The notes under the pieces: model-generated | Seen by the model: only the letters and a program-made list of their open reading frames with translations | What the model was told of the DNA's origin: nothing | Databases searched by the model: none | Position numbers and translations under genes: made by a program | NCBI RefSeq assembly: GCF_004005965.1 | Contig: NZ_SACY01000006.1 | Span: 1-64,000 of the forward strand | Length of the DNA stretch: 64,000 bases | Direction of reading: 5' to 3' | From: Sandaracinomonas limnophila | GTDB taxonomy: Bacteria; Bacteroidota; Bacteroidia; Cytophagales; Spirosomataceae | Shown here: positions 53,256 to 61,959 of the stretch, one piece after another | Position numbering within the stretch: position 1 is the first letter of the stretch | Layout: the number at the start of each line of letters is the position of its first letter

Positions 53256-54018
53256 CTCGCTCTCCTGGCAATTGTCCATTAAGCCACCTCACCCTATCCG
53301 CCTCTTGGTGTTTATTTTTGGGTTCGGTCACATGTGCGCCATCTGCAAAGTAAATGATGGTCATCACCTCTCGCATTTTATTGGAATTGTTTCCAGGAGC
53401 ATTGTGTAAAGTCCAGCCTTGGTGAAAAGTAGCATCACCGGCTTTCATGGTTTGTTGATTGACAATTTCAAAGCCTTTTTCCTTGACATAATTTGAAATC
53501 ATTTCTTCCGAAGCATCAGATATCTCCATCAAGGGCAGTTGCTCATGCTGTGTTTTTGAGGCAAAAGTTAGCATCCCCATTTGTTCGTCTATATCAACTA
53601 GAGGCATCCACATTGTTATGGTTTTATCGGTATCCAATGGCCAATAATATTGGTCTTGGTGCCAAGGGGTATGTCCTCCTCCTGGCTCTTTAAACAGGGC
53701 TTGGTCATGATATAGGCGTACTTTATCAACACCCAATAATTTTGCCGCAATACCTGCAAATCGTTTGGCAAAGGTGAATTTTTTAACTTCCTCATCCTGT
53801 TCCCAAAGATTCATCATTTGCAAAAAAGCCTTGCCATACGTATCTCTTTCTTCAATTGGTTTTTGATTTTTCTGAAAATCAATGGAACTCTTTTTTATCG
53901 CAAAACGATAGGGTTCCAATTCGGTATCTGTCAAGATTCCTGGAACATAAACATGTCCATTTTCTTGAAAATAAGAGATTTTATCGTTTGATAAAGGAAA
54001 AGCTTCTGAAAGTATCAT
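53236..54018 (-). CDS. phytanoyl-CoA dioxygenase (PhyH) family protein, copy 2
   Basis: About 260 residues from the ATG at 54018. Metal-site HxD in TPWHQDQYYWPLDTDKTITM and distal His in GDATFHQGWTLHNAPGNNS, with the following Arg in MREVMTIIYFADG. Closer to the syringomycin/ectoine-type PhyH group than copy 1, by eye. Divergent from an AraC regulator over 120 bp, which probably controls it. The C-terminal residues come from the AATTCAT repeat. Confidence 0.88.
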   Translation of the reverse strand: MILSEAFPLSNDKISYFQENGHVYVPGILTDTELEPYRFAIKKSSIDFQKNQKPIEERDTYGKAFLQMMNLWEQDEEVKKFTFAKRFAGIAAKLLGVDKVRLYHDQALFKEPGGGHTPWHQDQYYWPLDTDKTITMWMPLVDIDEQMGMLTFASKTQHEQLPLMEISDASEEMISNYVKEKGFEIVNQQTMKAGDATFHQGWTLHNAPGNNSNKMREVMTIIYFADGAHVTEPKNKHQEADRVRWLNGQLPGERVMNYEL

Positions 54019-54138
54019 TGTTTTTTTTAACAAATTTGATCGTAAATTTTTCTTGTTTCCACTACTATTTTTGCAAAAAATAATGCAATTTTACCCTTAA
54101 ATACAAAATAATTAACATTTTTGGTCAGTTAAAGCAAA

Positions 54139-55020
54139 ATGAAAGCTTCTTTAGAACATCTTCCAACAGACTCGAATCAAACCTTTTTTTTGAAAGAAAT
54201 TGCTCAAAATCGCTTTGATGGGCTCTACCACTTCCATCCGGAATTGGAGTTAACCCTAATAGTTTCTGGAGAAGGAAAGCGATTTGTAGGAAATCAAATT
54301 TCTGATTTTGGACCTGGCGATTTAGTTCTTTTAGGAGAAAACGTACCACATTGTTGGCAAAACAATCGAGAGAATCTTTTGGAGGAAACAAGCGAAAATG
54401 CAAGCCAAGCAATTGTAATTCAATTTCCAAAAGAATTTTTAGGAGGGGATTTTCTACATAAACAGGAATTCCAAGGAATTAAAAACTTGATGGAGCGAGC
54501 AAAATCAGGCTTTTCTATTATTGGAATCACACAAGATAAAATTGCGCGAGAAATGTTGGTTCTAAAAGACCTTCCTCCCTTTCAACGATTAATTTCCTTT
54601 TTAAACATCCTCCAAAATTTAAGTCAGGCTACTTCAGATTTACACCCGATTGACCCAAGTACCAAAGGATTTGATTTATCCATTACCGATTTGGAGCGCA
54701 TCAATAAAGTGTATGCCTATGTCATTGCCAATTACACCCAAGAAGTACATTTAGATGAGGTTGCCCATTTGGCAAATATGACCGAAACGGCTTTTTGTCG
54801 CTATTTCAAAAAGACTACGGGCAAAACATTTGTTGAATTGGTCATTGAGTTCCGCATCAAACATGCTTGCCAAATGCTTCGAAAAACCTCCAAAACCATG
54901 GTAGAAATTTGTTTTGAAAGTGGATTTGGCAACCTTTCACATTTCAACAAACAATTCAAAGAATGGATGAAGGTTCCGCCTCTTCAGTATCGTAAAATGG
55001 CGAAGGAATGGGAGATTTAG
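54139..55020 (+). CDS. AraC family transcriptional regulator
   Basis: 293 residues. N-terminal cupin sensor (FHPELELTLIVSGEGKRFVG and GDLVLLGENVPHCWQNN) and C-terminal double HTH (VHLDEVAHLANMTETAFCRY, KTMVEICFESGFGNLSHFNK, then FKEWMKVPPLQYR). Typical of sugar- or small-molecule-responsive activators. The divergent PhyH oxygenase gene is the likely target. Confidence 0.95.
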   Translation: MKASLEHLPTDSNQTFFLKEIAQNRFDGLYHFHPELELTLIVSGEGKRFVGNQISDFGPGDLVLLGENVPHCWQNNRENLLEETSENASQAIVIQFPKEFLGGDFLHKQEFQGIKNLMERAKSGFSIIGITQDKIAREMLVLKDLPPFQRLISFLNILQNLSQATSDLHPIDPSTKGFDLSITDLERINKVYAYVIANYTQEVHLDEVAHLANMTETAFCRYFKKTTGKTFVELVIEFRIKHACQMLRKTSKTMVEICFESGFGNLSHFNKQFKEWMKVPPLQYRKMAKEWEI

Positions 55021-55089
55021 AATTATAAGTATACTGATAATTTTAAAATGAATATTTAAATATTTGATGTATTAACTACATTTGCAATT

Positions 55090-55100
55090 AGATATTAAAA
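55090..55100 (+). promoter_or_regulatory. possible promoter of peptide cassette 2
   Basis: TACATTTGC (within ACTACATTTGCAATTAG, about 55075-55090) matches the -7 consensus about 65-75 bases before the ATG of the peptide gene. No clear -33 element. Coordinates approximate. Confidence 0.4.
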
Positions 55101-55155
55101 AAGGTGTTACCAGAAAAACCTAAAAAGAGTATGGATTTCAAAAAATATAACCACA

Positions 55156-55458
55156 ATGAAAAAAACCACTAAAATTTTGGCAACCGCTTTGTTAAGTTTT
55201 TGCATTTTAATTCCAGTTTTAAAAACGCTTGGATACGATTTACCATTAGATAGAAGTTGTGAAACTCCAGAATGGAAATTTTGGGGAGAAAGCACTGGCT
55301 GCGCTTGGCAAGCTTCAAATGGTCACATAGCAAACACTCTTCCAGATGGTAAATCTTGTTGTGCTATAAGAACTCATGCTCAATATTATATAGGAATTAA
55401 ATTTAATGAATGGCAGAGCTGTGATCCTATACCATGTCCCGAAAATGTCAATCCATAA
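55156..55458 (+). CDS. small exported Cys-rich peptide, cassette 2
   Basis: 100 residues: hydrophobic leader (about 7-24), mature part with Cys35, Cys49, Cys68, Cys69, Cys89 and Cys94. It aligns with the peptide at 7682-7978: C-x13-C, W40 and G44 at identical positions, PDxKxC, a 25-residue gap to the last paired Cys, YxxGIK and PCP. Two additional Cys (69, 89) are unique to this copy and could form a third disulfide. First gene of a two-gene cassette; the next gene starts 10 bp later. Family and role unknown. Confidence 0.75.
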   Translation: MKKTTKILATALLSFCILIPVLKTLGYDLPLDRSCETPEWKFWGESTGCAWQASNGHIANTLPDGKSCCAIRTHAQYYIGIKFNEWQSCDPIPCPENVNP

Positions 55459-55468
55459 GTTTTGAAAA

Positions 55469-56416
55469 ATGAAGGTAATTAGAATTCGATTTAGCTTTTT
55501 AAGTATTTTGGGGGTATTATTATTTTCTATACCAAATGGTTTGTTAGGACAGGATCAATTAATAAATATTTTAGATGCTGAAACAAACAAACCTATCTCC
55601 TATGCGAATTTATATTTCAAAAAACAAAATAGCGTTTTTACAGTAAATGAAAATGGTACATTTATAATTTCTTCAAAAAGAAAAGAAATAAATGACACAA
55701 TAAATATTAGCTGTGTTGGATATCAAACTAAACAAGTAATAATCAATAAAATTGCTAATTTTGATACAATAAAGCTTATTCCAAACATTATTGAACTTCC
55801 AGAAATTCAAGTAAATTCAACAAATACCAAGACATTTAGAACTGAAAAAACAAAAGCTAAAGGATCAATTGGTGGAATTCCAAATAACCAATTTATGATA
55901 GGATTAAGTTTTGATTCAACTCAATTCGCATTCAAAAAGATTGAAGCTGTCATGGTTTATATACATCGAGGGGGGGACTCAAATACCCCCTTTCGAATTC
56001 GATTTTTTAAATTACAAAATGACATGCCTGTGGACGAAGAATTTTATCAAATAAATATGGTGGTTCATGCAGCTAAAACGGGCTGGAATACCTTTTCAAT
56101 TTCAGGAAATCAACCACAAATACCTTCTTCTGGTTGCTTTATTGCTGTAGAATGGCTCGACTTTCAAACCATTGATATTTCTAAAATAGACTATACTAAA
56201 AAGAACTTTAATTTAGATTTCAATAAATATAGAGGTCAATATATCGGAATGGGCTTTTATTCCTATAAACAAAATAAAAGTAAAGGATATTACAAGACAA
56301 TTAATTCAAAAAATGGACAATGGTTTTCAAGTAATTCATTGTTTAATAACTACAAACAACCTGAATTTAAAAATCAAATCTTGAAACCTATGATTGCTTT
56401 GAGTTTAACTAATTAA
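55469..56416 (+). CDS. exported protein with CarboxypepD_reg-like domain, cassette 2
   Basis: 315 residues: signal peptide (FSFLSILGVLLFSIPNGLLG), a carboxypeptidase-regulatory-like beta domain (about 31-105; NILDAETNKPISYANLYFKK, INISCVGYQTKQVIINK), then a C-terminal beta domain (about 130-315) shared with the shorter protein at 6973-7635. The N-terminal domain is the type found in front of TonB receptors and other outer-membrane proteins, but no plug or barrel follows. It may bind or display the adjacent peptide, which is only a guess from genetic linkage seen twice. It ends 4 bp from the terC stop. Confidence 0.7.
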   Translation: MKVIRIRFSFLSILGVLLFSIPNGLLGQDQLINILDAETNKPISYANLYFKKQNSVFTVNENGTFIISSKRKEINDTINISCVGYQTKQVIINKIANFDTIKLIPNIIELPEIQVNSTNTKTFRTEKTKAKGSIGGIPNNQFMIGLSFDSTQFAFKKIEAVMVYIHRGGDSNTPFRIRFFKLQNDMPVDEEFYQINMVVHAAKTGWNTFSISGNQPQIPSSGCFIAVEWLDFQTIDISKIDYTKKNFNLDFNKYRGQYIGMGFYSYKQNKSKGYYKTINSKNGQWFSSNSLFNNYKQPEFKNQILKPMIALSLTN

Positions 56417-56419
56417 ACC

Positions 56420-57466
56420 TTATTTCTTCTCCGGAAAGGTCATACTCAATCCAATACTTACTACTAATATTCCAATAATTACTCCTAAGGAATGCATGGT
56501 GCCAAACCCCCATTGTTCTAAATAATGGTGTGCTAGCATTTTCACCCCTACAAAAGACAATAAAACGCCCAATCCCATTGGAAGGAATCTGAATAGTCCC
56601 ATCAAACTAGAAAGGAAAAAGAATAAGGAACGTAAGCCCATTACAGCAAAAACGTTGGAAAAAAAGACAATGTTAGGGTCTTTTGAAATTGAAAAAATAG
56701 CAGGAATGGAATCTACCGCAAATAAAATATCGGTAAAGGCAATCACCACCACAATTACAAACAAAGGCGTAATAAACACCTTACCTGTCTTTTTCATTCG
56801 AATAAAAAATCGACCGGTTACATTGCGGTGAAAGACATTAAAGAACCTAGATAATAATTTTACTATAGGATGTTCCGAAGGTTTAATCTCTTTTTCTTCT
56901 TCGTGACTAAACAAAATCTTAACACCCGTATACACCAAAAATGCACCAAATACGTAAATAATCCAGTCGAATTTTTGCAAAAGGGCCGCACCCAGGAAAA
57001 TAAAAATTAATCGTAAAATGACCGCCCCTAAAATTCCCCAAACCAAAATTTTCTTATAATATCTTTTTTGAACTCCGAAAGAATTAAAAATAAGGATGAA
57101 GACAAATACATTATCGGCCGATAAAGAATATTCCACTAAATAGCCAGTAATAAACTCTAAAGAGAGATTATCCTGAAAAACGGTTAATGATTTTGCGTAA
57201 TTAGTAGCATCTAAATTTAGGTGTTTAGCATATAATTGTTGAATTTCTGAAAGACTTGCCAAGTCAGAAATTCCATGAACCATGCCCCCAAAATATTTCA
57301 AAAAGAAATAAAATAAAATGGCTAAACTTACCCAAGCAGCTGACCAAAATCCAGCTTCTTTGAATGTTACCTCTTGTTCTGGACCTTTTTTGAAGAACCC
57401 TAAATCGACCAACATCACTAAAATAACTCCGATAGAAAATAAGGTAAAAAACAAAGTTTCGCTCAT
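56420..57466 (-). CDS. TerC family integral membrane protein
   Basis: About 348 residues from the ATG at 57466, which begins MSETLFFTLFSIGVILVMLV as TerC proteins usually do; an ATG at 57520 would add 18 residues. About eight membrane helices. YSLSADNVFVFILIFNSFGV (acidic DN pair) and FTDILFAVDSIPAIFSIS are the TerC signatures, linked to metal (Mn, tellurite) export, and here perhaps metal loading of exported enzymes. Divergent from the glycosyltransferase gene. Confidence 0.95.
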   Translation of the reverse strand: MSETLFFTLFSIGVILVMLVDLGFFKKGPEQEVTFKEAGFWSAAWVSLAILFYFFLKYFGGMVHGISDLASLSEIQQLYAKHLNLDATNYAKSLTVFQDNLSLEFITGYLVEYSLSADNVFVFILIFNSFGVQKRYYKKILVWGILGAVILRLIFIFLGAALLQKFDWIIYVFGAFLVYTGVKILFSHEEEKEIKPSEHPIVKLLSRFFNVFHRNVTGRFFIRMKKTGKVFITPLFVIVVVIAFTDILFAVDSIPAIFSISKDPNIVFFSNVFAVMGLRSLFFFLSSLMGLFRFLPMGLGVLLSFVGVKMLAHHYLEQWGFGTMHSLGVIIGILVVSIGLSMTFPEKK

Positions 57467-57522
57467 AAATACGTAATTTTGAAAAATAGTCCACAAATTT
57501 CGGAAATTTTCAGCGAACATTT

Positions 57523-58260
57523 ATGTATAACGGCAAAAAGGTTATCGTAGTAATGCCAGCTTACAAGGCGGCACTCACATTAGAAAAAACATACAACGAA
57601 ATTCCACACGATTGGGTGGATGATGTTATTTTGGTAGATGACCATAGTCCAGACAATACCGTTGAAGTAGCCAAACAAGTGGGTATCCAACATGTCATTC
57701 GTCATGATAAAAACAAAGGTTATGGCGGCAATCAAAAAACCTGTTACAAAAAAGCCTTGGAATTGGATGGGGATATTGTAATTATGGTACATCCAGATTA
57801 CCAATACACTCCGCTCCTATTGAAAGCCATGATCTCTATTATGGGAAACGGACTTTACCCGGTAGTTTTTGCTTCCAGAATTTTAGGAAAAGGAGCCTTG
57901 AAAGGTGGAATGCCAATCTACAAATACATTGCCAATCGAATTTTGACCTTGTTTCAAAATATTCTGATTGGTCAAAAATTATCTGAATACCACACCGGTT
58001 ACCGTGGTTTCACCAAAGAAGTTTTACAAGCGGTAAACTTTGAAAAATGTGACGACGATTTCATTTTCGACAACCAAATGGTCCTTCAAATTTTCTGGAA
58101 GGATTTTGAAATTGGTGAGGTCACTTGTCCAACCAAATATTTCGAAGAAGCCTCGTCGATCAATTTCAAAAGAAGTTCTATTTATGGATTAGGGGTTATT
58201 TGGTGGTCGATCCGTTATCGTTTGGCTAAATGGGGGCTTAGCTGGGATTTGGTGAAGTAA
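57523..58260 (+). CDS. family 2 glycosyltransferase (dolichyl-phosphate-mannose-synthase-like)
   Basis: 245 residues. GT-A fold: VIVVMPAYKAALTLEKTY, DDVILVDDHSPDNTVEV, NKGYGGNQKTCYKKALELDG, DXD-like VHPDYQYTP, then acceptor loop EYHTGYRGFTKEVL. One or no membrane helix, so it resembles soluble DPM1-type enzymes that glycosylate polyprenyl phosphate. It is an orphan here with no polysaccharide cluster. Confidence 0.92.
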   Translation: MYNGKKVIVVMPAYKAALTLEKTYNEIPHDWVDDVILVDDHSPDNTVEVAKQVGIQHVIRHDKNKGYGGNQKTCYKKALELDGDIVIMVHPDYQYTPLLLKAMISIMGNGLYPVVFASRILGKGALKGGMPIYKYIANRILTLFQNILIGQKLSEYHTGYRGFTKEVLQAVNFEKCDDDFIFDNQMVLQIFWKDFEIGEVTCPTKYFEEASSINFKRSSIYGLGVIWWSIRYRLAKWGLSWDLVK

Positions 58261-58261
58261 A

Positions 58262-58475
58262 ACTCGCGCTCAGCTCTGCTGAGTGCGGAATATGAATCGA
58301 ACTTGTTTTCGAAATATCAAAAACCTCGCGCTCAGCTCCGCTGAGTGCGGAATATGAATAGAACTTGTTTTCGATAAATCAAAACTAAAAATTTTGCTGA
58401 TAGTCCACACTCAGCAGAGCTGAGCGTGAGTTTGGCAGAGCTTGAGCATGAGGTTACTCCCAGCGGTGCTAAACG
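58262..58475. repeat. REP-like palindromes, left side of the transposase
   Basis: Two copies of CGCTCAGCTCYGCTGAGTGC followed by GGAATATGAATCGAACTTG (from 58265 and 58326), then the inverted ACACTCAGCAGAGCTGAGCG (about 58407) and a decayed copy. A near-identical block follows on the other side of the transposase at 59078-59215, in the same orientation. Also found diverged at 29737-29837. It forms stable hairpins after the glycosyltransferase gene. Confidence 0.9.
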
Positions 58476-58485
58476 TGCAAAAACC

Positions 58486-59016
58486 TTAAAACTCCAAAAC
58501 TTTGATTGGACTTTCAATATGCGCACTACTTAATCGCCAATCTTCCGAATTTGAAACAAAGCCTGCTTTGACAGGATTAATGTGTATATAATCTAATTTT
58601 TGATCAATTTTAGCATTTGAATCCAAGCATACTGGATAAAAACCATCTTGCCAAAAACTAAAACCAAATTCCTTATTTCTCAATTTGGCATTAAACTTAA
58701 AAACCATTTGTATCCAATCTTTTCTTGATTCTTGAGGATTTTTTTTAATTAATCTCGTTAATTCTTTAGAAGTAAATGATTTAAAATCTCTAACCCAATC
58801 CCCTATTTTTCCTTTATCTCTGGAAACAATCAAATGTAAATGATTTGTCATGATTACATAAGCATAAATTTCTAATCCCTTATTTACTTGACAATATTTT
58901 AAATTTTCAATTATGATTTCGGCATATTCACGTCTTGAGAAAACATCTACCCAACCTGAAACTGTCAAAGTGATGAAATATAAGTAGCCTTCGTGGGTTT
59001 TTCTAAATTCTGACAT
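58486..59016 (-). CDS. REP-associated tyrosine transposase (RAYT, IS200/IS605-like Y1)
   Basis: 176 residues. HUH motif in VIMTNHLHLIVSRDKGK near residue 57 and the catalytic Tyr with context KLDYIHINPVKAGFV near 140, exactly the RAYT pattern; also GFSFWQDGFYP. The reading frame is intact. It lies between two blocks of the palindrome CGCTCAGCTC-GCTGAGTGC, its presumed substrate, so the whole is a REPtron-like unit. It is a domesticated-type single-copy transposase and not necessarily mobile itself. Confidence 0.92.
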   Translation of the reverse strand: MSEFRKTHEGYLYFITLTVSGWVDVFSRREYAEIIIENLKYCQVNKGLEIYAYVIMTNHLHLIVSRDKGKIGDWVRDFKSFTSKELTRLIKKNPQESRKDWIQMVFKFNAKLRNKEFGFSFWQDGFYPVCLDSNAKIDQKLDYIHINPVKAGFVSNSEDWRLSSAHIESPIKVLEF

Positions 59017-59077
59017 AATGTTTTCTCTTGAAAACGTAAAAACTTAATTGAAATTGAATCAATTAATTGATAATTTC

Positions 59078-59215
59078 GCGCGCTCAGCTCCGCTGAGTGC
59101 GGAATATGAATCGAACTTGTTTTCGATAAATCAAAACTACAAGTTTTTCTGATAGTCCACACTCAGCAGAGCTGAGCGTGAGGTTACTCCCAGCAGAGCT
59201 GAGTGTATGCAACAA
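59078..59215. repeat. REP-like palindromes, right side of the transposase
   Basis: GCGCTCAGCTCCGCTGAGTG, then GGAATATGAATCGAACTTG, then the inverted ACACTCAGCAGAGCTGAGCG and GTTACTCCCAGCAGAGC. It is almost base-for-base the same as 58324-58465, a direct duplication of about 140 bp on both sides of the transposase. Confidence 0.9.
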
Positions 59216-59217
59216 AA

Positions 59218-59249
59218 AATCCACGCCCGACAAAGCCGAGCGTGGATGG
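59218..59249 (-). terminator. TonB receptor terminator
   Basis: ATCCACGC paired with GCGTGGAT plus inner GCCCG/CGAGC-type pairs, followed on the minus strand by TTTTTTG. It lies 20 bases after the receptor stop. Confidence 0.85.
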
Positions 59250-59268
59250 GTAACAACCTAAATATACA

Positions 59269-61710
59269 TTAAAAACGGAGTGATGTGCCCACTAAGAAAT
59301 TAAATCCTGCTTGTGGGTAGTAAAAGTTTTCAGTAATCGTTTTTCCTTCATAAATGTAACTGTAGGTATAGCCATTGGAGCTATACATCGTATTCGCAAC
59401 ATTGTTCAACAACAAGGTAAACGCTAATTTTTTTGTCCATTTGGTTTGAACGGGTAAGCTAAAACGAATGTCTTGAGTTAAATACGACTGAATCGTTCTT
59501 CCTTCCAATCCAGAATTATCTAAATACTGTTTGCCAACAAATTTGGTTAAAAACGAAGTTTCTAAATTCCCCAAATTAAGAGTCAAATTACTGCCCGCTA
59601 TCGTGGATGGAGAATAAGAAATATCGGTTTTTCCTCTAGCAATGGATTTTTCCTCTCCCGAATCATAATCGGTAATATATTCTACGAAATCAGCGATTTT
59701 ATTCTGACTCAAGGTCAAATTTCCTTGCCAAATTACTTGTTTAGACAATTTCCAAGTAAGGTTTCCTTCTATTCCTAAACGATAAGAAGAAGTTACATTC
59801 TGACGAATCGGCTCTCCTACTGAATTCAATTTTCCGGTCAAAACTAACTGGTCTTTGTAATCCATGAAATATCCATTCAATTGGTAGGAAACCTTTGTTC
59901 CTTTTTGAATGAATCCAAGTTCTAAATCTCTCAAAAACTCTGGATTCGGTTTCTTGTTCGGATTATCTACAAAATCTTGTCGGCCCGGCTCCTTGCTTCC
60001 TACCGAATACGATACGTACGCCGAACTATTATCTCCCGTTTTATGCGTCAATCCAAATTTGGGATTAAAAAAAGAGTAAGTGTTAGTTTGGGAAATATCC
60101 TGACGTTTGTCGGCAATACCAGCCATCACATACCCCACCGTTCTGTATTGCAAATCGACCATTCCTTCCAAATAATCATTGATGGCAATGGTTGCCTTGG
60201 AATACAAGTTTAAATCGGTTTTTTGCGAACGACTTTCGTAATAGCGCTTACCGATGTATTCAGCGGGGATATCTCCACCAACCACATCGCCATGGTGTCG
60301 GCCAATATATTTATTCCAGCCTCCACCAAATGTGAATTTCAAACCTTTTTGTCCTTCATAATTCAAAGCAAAAGTGCTCCCATAAAAATCGTTATCGAGC
60401 CATTTTTGACGAATAATATTTGCATCTGTCACCACTTCCCCTGCTTGTGAAAATGGTTTTAAATCGTATTTCGACAAAGCATCATAGGGCTTAAATTCCT
60501 CATAATATCCTCTGCCATACGTATAATGCAAGTTAAAATTCAGGTTCCAATTTGCGTTTAATGTATGCTGACTCAACAATTGGTAATGATCCTGCGCATA
60601 ATTATCGGTCTGATTTGGGTACAAATAATAATTGTAAGTTCTACCACTGTTTAACAAATTTTTCGCATCCTCCTCGCTCAACCAATTACGATCGATATAG
60701 GCATTCATTCCTTCGACATCGTTGTTTACTCTACTTTCTGGAGTTCCGTACCAGGACTGAAAGGTCTTTTCCTTTCCCGTAAAAAAGTTCAAACGAAGCA
60801 TGGATTTTTTGCCGAAATAGGCACTCGAAAGGTATAAAGAACGAAGATTTGAAAAAGCTCTGTCTAAATAACCATCCGAAGTTATTCGAGACAAACGACC
60901 ATCTATGGTAAACTTGCCTTTCATCAAGCCTGAACCAAATTTCAAAGTAGTTTTTAGCGTATTGAACGAACCTCCAGATGCATTTGCCTCCGCGTAAGCA
61001 TCTTTTTCAAATTCATTGGTCTGCATATTGACCGAACCCCCAAAGGCTCCAGCCCCATGCGTACTTGTTCCAACCCCTCTTTGAATTTGAACCGATGCTA
61101 CTGAGGAAGAAAAATCGGGCATGTTCACCCAGTAGGTTCCTTGGGATTCAGAATCGTTCACCGGAATTCCATTGATGGTCACATTGACACGAGAGGCATC
61201 AGAACCACGAATACGAATTCCTGTGTAACCAACTCCGGCACCCGCATCAGAAGTAGTTACAATAGAGGGTGTGAATTGCAGTAAAATAGGCATATCTTGT
61301 CCCAAATTACTTTTTCTCAATTCCTCTGCGCCTACATTGGTATAAGCCATTGCAGAAGAGCTATTCGCTCGAGTGCCTTGAACGATTACCTCATCATTTA
61401 AGAAATTGTTTTTCGCTAATTCAATTTTTTTAGAATTGTTGGAAACAATTTTTTGGGTAGAATAACCCACATACGAAACCGATAAAACAGCATTAACAGG
61501 AACATTTTTCAAATAAAAATGCCCTTTAGCATCCGAAACAGTACCTTTTTGGGTACCTTCAATTACAATTGTTGCTCCCCATAAAGGTGTTTGGGAATCT
61601 TTTTCAACAATTTGGCCCTCAACAAGGCCAGTTACATTTTGTGCCCAAATTGGCGCAAAAATCAAGCTTAACAAACTTGTAACAAAAACGATTGTCGTTA
61701 ATTTTTTCAT
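59269..61710 (-). CDS. TonB-dependent outer-membrane receptor under TPP riboswitch control (probable thiamin uptake)
   Basis: 813 residues: signal peptide (LTTIVFVTSLLSLIFAPIWA), CarboxypepD_reg-like domain (about 30-105; VEKDSQTPLWGATIVIEGTQ), plug (IRIRGSDASRVNVTINGIPV, GTSTHGAGAFGGSVNMQT), and a 22-strand barrel ending in FLVGTSLRF. The TPP aptamer in its leader indicates repression by thiamin pyrophosphate, so the substrate is inferred to be thiamin or a precursor. The usual partners pnuT and thiamin pyrophosphokinase are not next to it; the transposase follows instead. Confidence 0.93.
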   Translation of the reverse strand: MKKLTTIVFVTSLLSLIFAPIWAQNVTGLVEGQIVEKDSQTPLWGATIVIEGTQKGTVSDAKGHFYLKNVPVNAVLSVSYVGYSTQKIVSNNSKKIELAKNNFLNDEVIVQGTRANSSSAMAYTNVGAEELRKSNLGQDMPILLQFTPSIVTTSDAGAGVGYTGIRIRGSDASRVNVTINGIPVNDSESQGTYWVNMPDFSSSVASVQIQRGVGTSTHGAGAFGGSVNMQTNEFEKDAYAEANASGGSFNTLKTTLKFGSGLMKGKFTIDGRLSRITSDGYLDRAFSNLRSLYLSSAYFGKKSMLRLNFFTGKEKTFQSWYGTPESRVNNDVEGMNAYIDRNWLSEEDAKNLLNSGRTYNYYLYPNQTDNYAQDHYQLLSQHTLNANWNLNFNLHYTYGRGYYEEFKPYDALSKYDLKPFSQAGEVVTDANIIRQKWLDNDFYGSTFALNYEGQKGLKFTFGGGWNKYIGRHHGDVVGGDIPAEYIGKRYYESRSQKTDLNLYSKATIAINDYLEGMVDLQYRTVGYVMAGIADKRQDISQTNTYSFFNPKFGLTHKTGDNSSAYVSYSVGSKEPGRQDFVDNPNKKPNPEFLRDLELGFIQKGTKVSYQLNGYFMDYKDQLVLTGKLNSVGEPIRQNVTSSYRLGIEGNLTWKLSKQVIWQGNLTLSQNKIADFVEYITDYDSGEEKSIARGKTDISYSPSTIAGSNLTLNLGNLETSFLTKFVGKQYLDNSGLEGRTIQSYLTQDIRFSLPVQTKWTKKLAFTLLLNNVANTMYSSNGYTYSYIYEGKTITENFYYPQAGFNFLVGTSLRF

Positions 61711-61815
61711 TTAATTGAAATTTTAACAACAGGTAAAGGAGTCAAATCCTGTTTGAATTTAACATAACACCCTTCATATTTTCGATTTTTTTGAGATTTC
61801 AGCGCTAAAATCTCT

Positions 61816-61896
61816 ACAAAATCCCTTCGGCAGCATTACCTGCATCAGGTTCTATGGGTATAATCTCAGCCTTAATTTTAAGGCACCCCTTTTTGT
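61816..61896 (-). promoter_or_regulatory. TPP riboswitch (THI element)
   Basis: Read on the minus strand: P1 ACAAAA (61891-61896) with TTTTGT (61816-61821), then the conserved GGGGTGCC, GGCTGAGA, ACCC, GAACCTGAT and GGTAATGC segments, and GAAGGGA. All universally conserved TPP-aptamer blocks are present in order. It lies about 105 bases before the TonB receptor ATG; the sequence between may hold the expression platform. Confidence 0.96.
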
Positions 61897-61903
61897 GGAT
61901 GCA

Positions 61904-61933
61904 CAAAGATACAAAATTTCCTACCTTTGCAAA
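61904..61933 (-). promoter_or_regulatory. promoter of the riboswitch-TonB receptor transcript
   Basis: TTTG (-33, 61930-61933), an 18-bp spacer, TATCTTTG (-7, 61904-61911), directly upstream of the aptamer. Confidence 0.75.
61922..61929 (+). promoter_or_regulatory. mfd -7 box
   Basis: TACCTTTG on the plus strand, directly next to the -33 box of the divergent TonB receptor promoter. The two promoters therefore overlap. The leader to the mfd ATG is about 25-30 nt. Confidence 0.65.
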
Positions 61934-61959
61934 CTCATTTGCATAATTTCAGACCAAGG

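Noticed and set aside
58332-58526. Small frame over the repeats at the transposase end
   Set aside because: Made of palindrome sequence and overlaps the transposase stop; no independent support.
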